From Lamellibrachia satsuma (lineage: Eukaryota > Annelida > Polychaeta > Sabellida > Siboglinidae), in contig BSQZ01000126.1 in NCBI GenBank assembly GCA_033239005.1, forward strand, positions 266,001 to 330,000: a DNA stretch of 64,000 nt. The letters run 5' to 3'. The notes beneath the pieces were generated by a model, which was given only the letters and a program-made list of their open reading frames with translations, ran no database searches and had not been told where the DNA came from. The position numbers and the translations under genes are program-made. Positions 22,440-33,129 of this stretch are shown here, piece by piece (positions within the stretch are counted from its first letter, which is position 1; every line of letters begins with the position of its first letter).

Positions 22440-22540
22440 GACGTCCGCGCTTACTGCCATTGTACTCAGACGTCCGCGCTTAATGCCGTTGTACTCAGAC
22501 GTCCGAGCTTAATGCCTTTGTACTCAGACGTCCGAGCTTA
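22440..22540. repeat. 29-bp tandem repeat, 3.5 copies
   Basis: The units start GACGTCCGCGCTTACTGCC or close variants and end TTGTACTCA. Starts are at about 22440, 22469, 22498 and 22527 (partial). Confidence 0.92.
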
Positions 22541-22671
22541 GACGTGGGAACACAGGAACACGTGAAAATACCGAAACGGACCGCGGGAACGCCTGAGTAT
22601 ATAACGATGGGGGCGGGCAAAATCAACCCCTTGCGAATCGTACAGTGCGGATCACATATTCACGACATCGA

Positions 22672-22715
22672 TGTAGGAAAGAGAGAAAGTGAGACGGAAA
22701 GAGATAGAGAGAGAA

Positions 22716-22752
<37 letters not shown>
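22672..22752. repeat. (GA)n-rich microsatellite
   Basis: GAGAAAGAGAGAGAG-type purine tract, imperfect at its left end. Confidence 0.93.
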
Positions 22753-23224
22753 ATAAATAATTTTCATTCGGAAGTAAGGTGGAGCAACGTGTCATGGTAA
22801 TTTGTCATTATTTTGTTCACATTGTTAAGATAAATTATATTTTCATTTGTACGTTATTAAGCGATATATAGGCAAACCTTTATTTCATCCGTCAACAGCG
22901 TCGTATATTAACACGTCTTGCCACAATACTTTTTTCAACTGCTGTAGGATATGTGATTTTCAATCTCACTTGAGTAAGATGGCGCAACATGTCACGCTAA
23001 TTAACGGATCCATCACAATGTCTGTCCGCATAGTGGCGCTTGTAGCTCTTTAGTTTGCCTGGTAATATGTATTTTGTTAAAAAATTAGTTGATGTCGGGT
23101 CTGGGGCGGTGGATTGCCCCCGAAATCACCCTTTGAAGTGGGCAAAAAAGTACATTTATTTAGGAGAACGACGCCAAGGCTAAACCAGACATCCACTTAC
23201 GTTTACTAAATTATACTTAAAATA

Positions 23225-23310
23225 AGATTCTCAGAACGATTCAGCAGCTTGTTTTCTGGGAGGACATATGGACTGCAGTTTATATATCCTCTTAGATAGC
23301 ATACGGCAAT
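23225..23310 (+). repeat. Third, partial copy of palindrome arm sequence
   Basis: This reads in the left-arm direction: GATTCTCAGAACGA, then TTGTTTTCTGGGAGGACATA and TATATATCCTC, matching about 21470-21560 and, inverted, about 23840-23910. It lies just inside the right arm, so part of the right arm is itself flanked by an inverted piece. Confidence 0.7.
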
Positions 23311-23324
23311 AATAATAATAATGC

Positions 23325-24304
23325 TTTGTGATGATCAGCTAGTTCATTGTTAAATGACCCCTTAATGATTCCTTTTTAAATTATCCTTTAACTTGTTTTT
23401 GATAAAATCACTTAGTTTTAGTCATATTTTAAAATATCTTATGTGCCGTTTAATCGTTTAGATTAACATTTTAGTTGAGTGGCATTGCCCTTAATTTTAA
23501 TTGTTTGAGATGACCCCCTATTTTTTCAGCTGATCCCTTATTTTATTATTTTGCGGTTAAGCTTAAGTTTCTAATATAATATTACATTGCATTTTCAGAT
23601 TTCTCCTAAGTTATTTGATATGACCCCTTAATTTGATCAAATGATGATGAGGTATTTCTTTTTAAGCATTTTTAGTGATCTCTTAAATAATTGTTTGAGA
23701 TGATCCCTTAACAGAGTGTAGATTATCTCTTTCATTTGTTGAGGCGACCCTTTTTAATGACCCCCCCTTCTTCCTTACCACTCTGTCTGACTCGGTCCTA
23801 TTATTTGCCAACATGTAGTTACTGCCGTGTGTTACCTGGGAGGTTATATAAACAGCATTCCATATGTCCTCCCAGAAAACATGCGGCTCACTCGTTCTCA
23901 GATTCCTATGTTAATCGTACGTTTGTGAATGTCGAATGGGTGTCAGCATGGCTAGCTGTTATAATGGTGAACATGAGGATGATGATGACGATGAGGATGA
24001 GGAGCAGGATGATGAGGCTGATGATGTCAATGTCTTCGTCCTCATTATCGTATCACCGTCGTTATCATCGTTATTAGTATCATCATCATAATCATTATCA
24101 TCATCATCATCGTCATAATCATCATCATCATTATTATCGTCACTAAGATAACCCCTTAATTGTCATCATTATCATAATCCCTCATCATCACCTTCTACAT
24201 CATCACCTTTATTAACATCATCACCATCATAATGATTATCATCATCATTGTTATTACATTACTGGTCGATTTATTACATTACCGGTCGATTATTACATTA
24301 CCGG
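23325..24304 (-). repeat. Right arm of the palindrome
   Basis: Reverse complement of the left arm without the LINE insertion. The site matching the insertion reads, on the minus strand, GTAGAAGGTGATGATGAGGG and is uninterrupted. It ends outside with about 2.7 copies of the same 20-bp repeat (ATTACCGGTCGATTATTACA). Confidence 0.8.
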
Positions 24305-24342
24305 TTGTAATATATATGTACACCGATCTTATATAATCTGTG

Positions 24343-24625
24343 TAGGATGATGATGATGATGGTGATGATGGTGGTGGGGTGATGATGCTGGCGGCGGTGA
24401 TGATAGTGATGATGATGATGGTGATGATGACGGCGGTGGTGATAATGATGATGGTGGTGATGATGATGGCGGCGGTGATGGTAGTGATGCTGCCGATGAT
24501 GGTGATGATAACGGTGGTAGTGATGGTGATGACGGTAGTGGGGGTGATGATGATGGCGGTGGTGATGGTGATGACGGTAGTGCGGGGTGATAATGCTGGC
24601 GGCGGTAATGGTAGTGATGATGGTA
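24343..24625. repeat. (GATGATGGTGGT)n-like trinucleotide microsatellite
   Basis: Long imperfect run of GAT, GGT and GGC triplets abutting the outer side of the palindrome. Poly-Met/Val and poly-Ser/Thr frames across it are artefacts. Confidence 0.92.
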
Positions 24626-24892
24626 ATTTAGCGTTTGCTGACATTCACAACTGTCGTATGTCTTACTGGTAGTGCGCCTGTTTACTCCATCTGAGCAGAT
24701 GACTGTAACCAACGAAGTCATGGTTGTGACTCAGGAGTACAGAGTCATGTGCATGAGATGGCGCTTTGCTGTGAGGGGGTGATGCAGGCACACTTTCCAA
24801 TTTTCCCCCTTCAGTATGACTAGGGGATTTCGCAACGATAGATTGCGTCCATCTGGTATGGTAGGGATTACAAATCGAGGTGCTGAACACTG

Positions 24893-25455
24893 AGGGCCTC
24901 CCACAGGTAGAGGGCCTCCAACAGGTAGAGGGCCCCCCACAGGTAGAGGACCTCCCACAGGTTGAGGGCCTACCAAAAGTTGAAGGCTTACCACATGTTG
25001 AGTGCCTACCAATAGTTGAAGGCCCCACCACACATTAAGGTCCGATTGGAAACTGAGGGCCAATTGGAAAATGAGGGTCAATTGGAGACTGAGGGCCAAC
25101 TGAAGACTGGGGGCCAATTGGAGAATGAATGCCAATTGAAGATTGAGGTCCAATTGGAGACTGACGGCCATTTGAAGACTGGGGGCCAATTGGAGAATGA
25201 ATGCCAATTGAAGATTGAGGTCCAATTGGAGACTGACGGCCAATTGAAGACTGGTGGCCAATTGGAGACTGGGAGCCAATTGAAGACTGGGGTCCAATTG
25301 GAGACTGAGGGCCAACCGTTGACTGGGGGCCACCTGAAGACGGAGGGCCAACTGGAGACTCGGGATCAATTGGGGATTCAGTGCTAACTTGAAACTCGGA
25401 GCCAATTGGAGACTGTGGGCCAACTGGATACTCGGGATTAGCTGGGAATTCAGTG
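24893..25455. repeat. 18-bp minisatellite, about 31 copies
   Basis: The unit is close to AATTGGAGACTGAGGGCC; the first seven units (to about 25015) are a variant, AGGTAGAGGGCCTCCCAC. As 18 is divisible by 3, frames stay open on both strands, giving hexapeptides such as ETEGQL (plus) and PQSPIG (minus). One minus-strand frame (25035-25475) begins with a non-repetitive MHTAWISTEFPANPEYP, which leaves a weak possibility of a low-complexity exon. I favour non-coding. Confidence 0.9.
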
Positions 25456-26100
25456 CTAATCCACGCAGTATGCATCAGCTGTTGCCGTGTGTTGGCTTAT
25501 TTTAGCTACATGTGGCATCTTTGAACACTGTTCAGAATTGTCAAAAATTGCGTTCAAAGTTTCCCCACAACATATTAACTTATTACTGCCACATGCGATC
25601 ATTTTATAAAATAAAACAAGTCCATTACTTACGTATAACCCACGTTGTCTTGTAAAAATTTAACGTTTTGTAATGACTACCATTCAGTAATTCCCTCGGG
25701 ATTGCTAAAATGTCTATTAAAGCAGGATTGCACCAATACAATCTTAAATACATTATACAGAAAAATTATTTAGAGATATTGCTGACTGAATCTTTTCTGA
25801 ATTGTTTTCATAGTTTCCCCACTGTTCAAAGTAGCCCCGGTTTACGGTATGGTACATGTCTGGTATACCGTGGTTTATTTGTTTCAAAACACCGTGTTAT
25901 TTTACAGTATTTACCTGTTTCACAACACGAAGGTATACCACGGTTTCCATGGTATATCATGATATGCTACCCTGGAATACGATGGTATATTTTCATAAGG
26001 GACCACATTATTCCAGCAGACGATGTCATGTAGGCCCGCGTTTATCTATTGACCTGCATTCCCGTCACAACAGTTAAGCCGACCGCACCGATTAAAGCCG
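25456..26100. other. Non-coding stretch with GGTATACC palindromes
   Basis: Between about 25850 and 25990 the motif GGTATACC(G/A)(C/T)GG and related CCATGGTATATCATG recur several times, possibly a degenerate short repeat. No gene was recognised. Confidence 0.5.
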
Positions 26101-26117
26101 CACGCAGAGAGACAGAC

Positions 26118-26137
26118 GTACACACGCACGCACGCAT

Positions 26138-26171
<34 letters not shown>

Positions 26172-26175
26172 GCAC
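26118..26175. repeat. (CACG)n microsatellite
   Basis: An almost pure tetranucleotide CACG tract of about 50 bp. Confidence 0.95.
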
Positions 26176-26210
26176 ACGCCCGCTCGACCGACACAGAAGC
26201 CGAGATGGCG

Positions 26211-26296
26211 TAGGAATGAGCAGGTTTTCCAGGGGGTGAATTGTAAAGCGCTTTGAACACTCCTGAGGACTGGATGCCGCCCACTATATGAACGTA
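26211..26296 (+). mobile_element. SINE 3' tail fragment
   Basis: The segment GTGAATTGTAAAGCGCTTTG followed by AACACTCCTGAGGACTGGAT matches the tail of the fuller SINE at 55232-55552. The tRNA-derived head is missing, so this is a truncated copy. Confidence 0.7.
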
Positions 26297-26464
26297 TCTC
26301 TATCAACAATGAAAGCCTAATCAGAAATGCTGCCGGCGCTCATGAGTAAGGAGCTATCTTGTCATCGGAAGGTTCACGAGAAAACTACGTCATAGATCCA
26401 CCTGGTAACAATACGATGTGCCTCAAATGAACGAACATGTGTGGAGTGCTTAAGCCGGCAGGAG

Positions 26465-26570
26465 GGTGCGCAAACTCATTAATTAATTAGTTATGTTTCC
26501 CATTGATTGGTTGATTGATTAATTGGTTGATTGACTGATCGATCGATCGGATCGATTTATTAAATTTGTT
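26465..26570. repeat. ATTGATTG/GATCGATC tetranucleotide-like repeat
   Basis: Imperfect TTGATTGATTAATTGG units change into GATCGATCGATCGG. Confidence 0.85.
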
Positions 26571-27089
26571 CAGTACATGTAATACACTGGCGTTCATTTG
26601 GGATATACCGGCCCGGCGCCTCCCATTGATGGGGAGCTTACCTCGGGACTAGTTCACGGTTGGAACAGCAGGTCGACTGTCAATGTAAACAGTGGACACA
26701 ACTTGCCGACATATGGGTATAGAAAGACTGGAATGCTTGACTTTAGGATGAGCCACCAAAAGGCCGTAATTTCCCTACAATTGTTGTAAATTCCATAGAA
26801 ACATACTAACGCATACTAACCATTGGCTGATACATGTGGTGTCCATCAAGTGCCAGGACACACCCTTTTATTGTGATCGGATTTTTGTATCAAGTCAGAA
26901 TTTGTTGTCAAGACGCCGCGAGGTGGCGCACTCCTGCACTTGTTCCTCAGAAGAGAACATTTCTAAAATGGAGACGTAGGACATTGGAACACATACCTGT
27001 CATACGTAAATTAGCAGATGCCAATGATTTTACTTGCCACAAGACTATTCATATTCAGCCAGGAAAGCTGAAACATTTAAAATGTCGGA
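26571..27089. other. Non-coding stretch
   Basis: The plus-strand frame 26834-27220 (128 codons) overlaps the degenerate family-A copy downstream and has no recognised domain; I do not call it a gene. Confidence 0.45.
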
Positions 27090-27400
27090 CTTTTGGCAAT
27101 GCGATGTTGCAGTATGAATTGGAGTTGAAAACGCGTAGGCATATTTTAGTGGTGAAATTCTTGATACACCGTAGGCGTATTAATATTTTTCGAAATCTGG
27201 TCATTTTGAGACATGAATAAAAGAGCTGGAGGCAAGTGGTTTTCACCAAACTGTTCAGAACATTGGCAACACATTGCCATTGGATGTCACGAAGGCTTAT
27301 AATGTTTTATGGTCACATGTTCTTTCAATCATGCAAAACGTTAATATTTACAACCAAAGGGAAAAATAACTGCGTCCTTCCGTCGTCTGTAGAACGTTTC
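27090..27400 (-). mobile_element. Diverged family-A MITE fragment
   Basis: Blocks AAAAGAGCTGGAGG, a TTTTCACCAAACTG-type segment, a TGGTCACATGTTCTT segment and CAAAACGTTAA occur in the same order and orientation as in the 7462-7916 copy, but with many differences. No intact TIR remains. Confidence 0.4.
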
Positions 27401-28469
27401 ACCACGCTCTGTACAGGGCTAGTGCTGAGTGAACGCAGGTGTGGGGACCGCGAGATGTAGGCCAGACGTCATTGTTCTCTTAATCATAATACTTTATATG
27501 CATTACACAAGTAAAGCATTATTCCCGGCAGTATCAATTACCACCGATACAACATTTCTTTGTACAAGTCCCAACACGCAAATAATAGTAGACGCCGCCA
27601 GTATATCAGTGCGTTATTTCATCTATGTTAACGTCAGGTTATTGGTGGTGGCTGATGTCTAAATATGCACAGCTAAATTGTTAGCTCCCAGACAAAACGT
27701 TTATAGCTGAACAACTCGTACGCGATAAAGCGTTTAGACATTTGCGGTGTCGGTGACATTCAAACAAACCGACTATCAATCCTCAAATACACTGTTTTTG
27801 TCCCCCCCCCCCCCGTTACAAGGCCCCTACCACAAGTGGCATTTCCAGCAAACCTGCAGTCACTAGCCTAAGAGACACCAGGTTCAGACGTGTGTGAATT
27901 AGTACAAGTGTGAACGAATCAGTACTGGGGAAATTGTAGACACGAAACAGTAGACACAACGCAATTGGAAAATACCAACTACCAACTGGGGTGGGCACTG
28001 GGCAGTGGGCAAGTCGGTCAGGCAGGCAAGATTTGGAGGGAAGGACTAGACAATAGAATGTCCACTGCTTATCAGTTGATGGTTAATCATGGCTTGATTG
28101 CCTCTGCAAAAATGTCTAAAGTAAACATTTGGGGCTGGCTACTTCCAGCCAAGTGAACTCATGGGGCCATTAGATCTATGCAAAAGGCTGCATTCATGCA
28201 AAAAAATATGCACCTGTAACATCTGTATTATCTATGTACTATGTAGTAGTAACATGTACTGCGTAAATGTGTGTGCTGTGTATGCGTTGCTATGCAATGC
28301 ATTATGCAGGTGTACAAACACATAGTGTACTACATACCCATAGAATTCAACACCCCTTTTATCCTCAGCAATAACGATGCAATACTTGCATAGTTAATTG
28401 TCGAAACAAGCATCAACAACTTTTAACATGTGAACAAATGCTGCATGAAACCTTTGGAATCTTTCCAAA
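27401..28469. other. Non-coding stretch
   Basis: A C-run lies near 27801-27814. No gene or named repeat was recognised. Confidence 0.5.
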
Positions 28470-28474
28470 AAGTA

Positions 28475-28545
28475 TTCATCAAATCACTTGCTGAGGGGAT
28501 TTTACCACAGCACTGGAAAAGGGGAAACATCACCCCAATGTTTAG
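28475..28545 (+). pseudogene. Tiny LINE reverse-transcriptase fragment
   Basis: FIKSLAEGILPQHWKRGNIT followed by PMF matches the N-terminal RT block of CR1-like LINEs (xxSLxxGxxPxxWKxxNITPxFK). Nothing else of the element is nearby. It is not identical to the CR1 family at 37-45 kb. Confidence 0.6.
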
Positions 28546-29019
28546 AATCACGGAGAGTTGCTCACCGGACAGTTGCTCACCAAGGAAATGGAAAAGCGGA
28601 CAGCTGCTCACCCTGTGTTAATGTTATTTGATGTACAAAAAAAAAAAGTAGGAATTGCGGAAACACGGTTTATTGGGGGAACTGTTGTTGTTACTTTTAA
28701 AACGACCACCAAGAGGCGCGAAATTTCTCCTCATATATTTTAGTTATATATTCTGTGATATCTATGTACATCCTGTGGTATAATTAACAAAGGACACGTC
28801 CAGACGATCAACATTTAAAAACTAAAAAATATCAGCTTCACCGAAAGTCCGTTTGGGGTCGCGGTAATCGGCGTTGCTGCTACAACTGTCATTAATTAAT
28901 TTTAGCATGATATAACGGGTAAACTTTACGTTTGGTCCGATTTGATTTATTATAATTTTCTACCTTTATTATTATTATCTATATTGCGTAAAACCTCAAA
29001 TTGTAGTATTTAACAGGAT
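28546..29019. other. Non-coding stretch
   Basis: A short A-run lies at 28637-28648. No gene was recognised. Confidence 0.5.
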
Positions 29020-29655
29020 GGCTATTATGACATGTATGAGATCTTGTGTGAATGTCTGGAAGCCGTACTACTGAATCCGTTTGGATAGCATGATATCTAC
29101 GAGGAGGTTGCATTGACTGGCAGTTGGGCCCAGGACGAAGGATCAAGGGCTGCTAACCAGTCTCACTTCGTCACATACCATCATCGCATTCCTCATCACC
29201 AATAATGTTTTTGAGACTGTCAGACCCATGGCCCCCAATCTTTCAAAAAGGGTCTCAGACATATATCAAGCTTACAGTATGGTCGACCAAGCACTACCTG
29301 CACGATCTGGCAATCCCGTTTTGTGATCACCTATTTATGTAGCTTGTTGTGTAACGGTTAATAGATCTGCCGATGAACAATATTTATTAAAACACAGCTA
29401 ATATAAGCATATTTTCTAGTATCTAGTTGTTCCCAGCACCCGCAAAGTTATATTAACTGACTATAGTCTTTATAATTATACTGTGGTTAGACAGTTATGT
29501 TCTTTTGAGGTCTCATTCAATTTGTTAGCCTTTTCAGAACTGTATCGCCAAGCTGACCTCAGTGATTCTTTAACGTCCCAAATTGAGACGGGACCGACAT
29601 TAACGTGATCTCCGAGTTACGAGGGACACACAGTCAACAATGTTGAGAGCCAGTT
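29020..29655 (+). repeat. Dispersed repeat 'B', copy 1
   Basis: Collinear with 47565-48035: shared blocks include GAAGCCGTACTACTGAATCC, TATCTAGTTGTTCCCAGCAC, CTTTATAATTATA and, at the end, ACGTCCCAAATTGAGACGGG with CCGAGTTACGAGGGACACAC. This copy retains about 130 bp missing from copy 2. Copy 2 lies just downstream of a hAT-like transposase remnant, so repeat B may be the 3' part of that element. Confidence 0.75.
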
Positions 29656-30885
29656 TTTTTCATCACATGTACCGTGTCCGGTTTGCGTCTTGAATTCAGA
29701 ACTCTGGCATGAAAGGCGGATGTGCTAATCACTACATTTATATTTTGGGGTGTGTAATATAAGTACACAACTTCAGTTAGTTATGTCACACTGTTCCTCG
29801 TTCTATGGTGTATGTATTTCTATGATGCGTTTTAATTTACATGGCGCAAAGGTAACAGGAAACATTTTAATCTACCAGTTTGCACTCACTTTTGTTATGT
29901 GGTACTACTACTACTTTTATCAGAATGTCTCCCGATTAAAATTCAGATCACAAATGGAATGGTGCGCTTTATACAGAGTAGTTTAAAATGCAACAACAGT
30001 TTGGATAGCTCTCTTGAGCCCTTCGGGGTATTGGTCATATATGTCTAACATTCTCAGTTACACCTTGTCTCATTTCAGACATGATGCCACGACTTTCTGT
30101 AATATGAAACCTAGCTACTTTTATTATATCATTCAGTACCACTATCAGAAGGGGCTGGATGAGAAACTATTAAACACAGTTTCCTTGGCAAAGTATGTGC
30201 TGAATAATACAGAGAATGCGTGTAGCACGTTTTAGTCAAATACGTGTTAGTCTCTTTGTGTGCAAAGATACTTCAATTGTAATTGAATTGTACACATTGT
30301 CGTACGAATAAATACATAATTTTACTATTACTACACTACCGTGCCTCTAGTTTACAATAATGCCGATATAGAAATTAAAACGATTACGTGTTGTTTTAGT
30401 CACTTGTAGCATACTCGTTTTTTATTAAACATTTGCATTACTATAGTTGTTTTAGTCAATATTGCAATAAATGGCACATAACAGATGTTTAATGTTCTCT
30501 TTTCGTTTAGACATTTTCAGACACACCGCATTTTCTTCGTAGGAACAGGGCTACCTACAGGTTAAACGAAACAAAATCCGCTGCGTTTTGCCGAAACTCT
30601 AGACTTAAAAGTAATTACACCTCGTTTACTGTAGATTTGACATTCGAAGTTACACTTATGTGACGAATACATGAAAATACATAGGATTATTTTATCACGA
30701 TTTTTATATATTCAGCAAATCCGTATTAAAACAGGACATGGCCAAAGCCGTATTCCTCCCCAAAATCCGTATTGTATACGGACAATACGTACGACGTCGC
30801 AAGTCTGAATTTTGAGTCGATTACATTACGCCTTATCTCGCTTAAAACCAGATTATGGGTGTCCAAAATTACACTATTTCAACTG
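29656..30885. other. Non-coding stretch
   Basis: Short frames at 29750-29986 and 30014-30235 have no recognisable domains. Nothing supportable was seen. Confidence 0.5.
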
Positions 30886-30899
30886 TTTTGTCTAAAAAA

Positions 30900-31020
30900 A
30901 ACGTCAAATGGTTGGGAAGGGGGATACCCCCTCCCTCCACCCCCACGAGATTCGTTGCGCTTCATACATTACCTTGGAAACCCTCCCCCCCGTTTTCTAA
31001 ACCCTGGATCCACCCCTGAA
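30900..31020. mobile_element. Possible hAT-type transposon end
   Basis: The segment ends AAACCCTGGATCCACCCCTG, whose reverse complement CAGGGGTGGATCCAGGGTTT has the CAGGGGTG start and C/G-rich subterminal look of hAT ends. The partner end was not found, so this may be only a fragment. Confidence 0.3.
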
Positions 31021-31158
31021 GACAGACACGTGACAGACATTCCCCAAGTGTTTCATATAAGGACAGACGTGTGACATACATTCCCAAATGTCCCGTATGA
31101 AGACAGACATCTGACAGACATTCCCAGGTGTTTCGTATAAGGACAGACGTGTGACGGC
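31018..31158. repeat. 41-bp tandem repeat, about 3.4 copies
   Basis: Units of the form GACAGACACGTGACAGACAT, then TCCCCAAGTGTTTCATATAAG with variation, in four successive positions. Confidence 0.88.
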
Positions 31159-31914
31159 ATATCTACCGCTTTTAATAATGTGACGGTGATAGATTAGATC
31201 AATATCTGGCGCCGAAGTCCTCGCGCCGCGGCCGCGAGGGGAGGGTGTAGAAGGGGGCTTCCCGTCCTGGTGTAAAAAATTTTTTTTTTAATTTAATTCT
31301 GGTGCATTTCCTATGTGAAGTGATGTGGTTTGGTCGTATATTTGGATTCGAAATGATTAATTTTAACTGTACCCTTGGAATTGCGGTTTGACGGTAGATT
31401 TTGGATTGAACACAGTAAAGCGGTAGATAATGTAAAATTGAAGAGAAAATGGTAGTTCTACCGCCAAAGGGGTAGACTTGGCAGCTTTGTATAAATACAT
31501 GATTAACTCGCGATGGTTACAGGCACTGCCACTGCCACTGGGACTGGACGAAAGAGGCGCTCTCGAAACACTGCAGTCACCAGCCGTAATCTTTTACTTA
31601 AAATTATTAGGGCTTTATGCTGACGGTTTTCTTACATTTTTGTACCTGAATGCGTTCCTTATATAATACCGCATACATAATACTGTAAAAAAGTTCATAT
31701 ATAAACAAAAAGATTGTGTTTAGGCCCCTTTTAATCAGTTTTATAGATCAAAACAGGAGAACCGATTGCATAATAAAAATGGCGCGCGTGCGATTTGCGC
31801 ACTAGTCACGCCTCGGTGACAACGGTGCCACCAGAACCGCGATGTTTGTGCGTATAATGCATACAATTATGCAACGTAAATAAACGAAGAGAAAAAAACA
31901 GAGAAAATAGGATA
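31159..31914. other. Non-coding stretch
   Basis: No gene was recognised. The frame 31478-31666 has no domain and no splice support. Confidence 0.5.
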
Positions 31915-32539
31915 AAGGTGCATTAACCTGGCCGTAATTATTAACACTATTAAATGACAGTTTTACCTCAAGCAAGACTCTTGTTTAGTAAGATTTAAAG
32001 ATATTTGCACGATCTGTGATCTTTTAATAATTTTTGATATATATGCGATGTCTTTGCTTTTTTTTTACATTATTTTATATTTTTTGTCGAGATATTTGTC
32101 GGTGGATTTTTTGGGGATTTTCAAAATTAAATTGAACTCTGTTGAACTGTTTTCCCCTTAGACTGCGTACAAAATATTTGTCGGTGAAATAACCTGTCCG
32201 GTTCGATACATTAAATTGCACTTTTTCTTCTATTTTTCGTATTTTCTTATACTGCGGTACGAAATATTTGACAGCGAAATCGCCTTTCCGGTTCTGATGC
32301 CACCGTGATATTGTTACAGCACATTTCGGATGATCGCCATATTAAGAACACCGGCTATTGCCGGTATAGCGTTGTCTTGGGCACTAAAAGTGTGCTAAAA
32401 CACAATATTTTTTGCAAATATACGTCCGTTTTGTACCTGATCCGATGTGGAGTGATGCAGAGAACACATTAGCATCGAAAAAATGAGGCAAAACTGTCAT
32501 TTAATAGCGTTAATAATTTCGGCCAGGTTAATGCACCTT
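31915..32539. mobile_element. 625-bp MITE with 56-bp TIRs and TA target duplication
   Basis: The left terminus AAGGTGCATTAACCTGGCCG and its continuation to TGACAGTTTTACCTCA (31970) is repeated inverted at the right end, with 3 differences in 56 positions. TA flanks both sides (31913-31914 and 32540-32541). TA duplication with AT-rich interior and no ORF fits a non-autonomous Tc1/mariner-type or another TA-targeting element. The interior has an imperfect internal duplication around ATATTTG(T/A)C(G/A)G(T/C)G and CC(T/G)(G/T)TCCGGTTC (about 32090-32300). Confidence 0.88.
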
Positions 32540-32541
32540 TA

Positions 32542-33129
32542 CCCCAATATAGCTTTGTAAAACCATAAAACTATCACTTAATTTTACTAACAAACTATAA
32601 CAATTGTGCACTTTTATTACTAGTCCACAAATAAAGTTATCAACAGTATTTCGTAGCGCGCACACCAGACACAATGAATGAGGGCGCTGGGCGACGCCTG
32701 GAGCTGGGCTATGAACGCCAACGCAGGCGGCGCTACCTAAATTTGAGCGTGGCAGGCTTGTTTTTCAAACTCGAGCTACTTTTTTGCACATCGGACAATA
32801 GTCATAATATACTTATCATTATAAAGCTAATATACTAAAGTATCTGTACACCCGGACAATTTTTCTGTAGACTTATTAATTACCATTATTTTAGCTATAT
32901 TACGAAACATCTCTTCAGACAGGCCTGCCAAATTCTGTATAGCGTCTACAACTATTCATTGGTTGATATCTGTGTCGTTTAAGGTCAGTCGTTTGCTTAC
33001 GTAGTTGTACGAAACGATCTACCGCGACCCCCAAAACCAGGTCAAGCCGAAGTTCAAGTAACAAAAAGTGTTGCGTAAAAGTCCACCCGGCGTTGATGGT
33101 GGCGCACCAAGCGGAATGTAATATACCTA
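32542..33129. other. Non-coding stretch before the Gypsy element
   Basis: No 5' LTR related to 36245-36401 was found here. A 54-codon frame from 32674 has no known domain. Confidence 0.5.

Larger units (their letters stand above)
22066..23324. other. Spacer of the palindrome
   Basis: Non-coding. It includes more AGGGGTCAT-like AT-rich sequence to about 22170, the 29-bp repeat, a GA microsatellite, a non-coding part (22760-23220) and a short third copy of arm sequence at 23225-23310. No transposase-like frame was found. Confidence 0.6.
20099..24304. mobile_element. 4.2-kb palindromic element with about 1-kb inverted arms
   Basis: The left arm (20099-22065, minus the inserted LINE piece 20251-21054) and the right arm (23325-24304) are imperfect reverse complements over roughly 1 kb. 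Each arm has, from outside in: tandem copies of AATCGACCGGTAATGTAATA, a GATGAT-rich block, a segment with CCATGCTGACACCCA and TTCTGGGA, GGACCGAGTCAGACAGAGTG, and a long AT-rich part with repeated AAGGGGTCAT motifs. The 1.26-kb spacer holds a 29-bp tandem repeat and a GA run. The geometry resembles foldback-type transposons with long repeat-rich inverted termini, but an inverted duplication of the locus is also possible. No transposase was found. Confidence 0.7.

Noticed and set aside
26834..27220. 128-codon plus-strand frame
   Set aside because: It partly overlaps a diverged family-A MITE fragment and has no domain similarity I can see.
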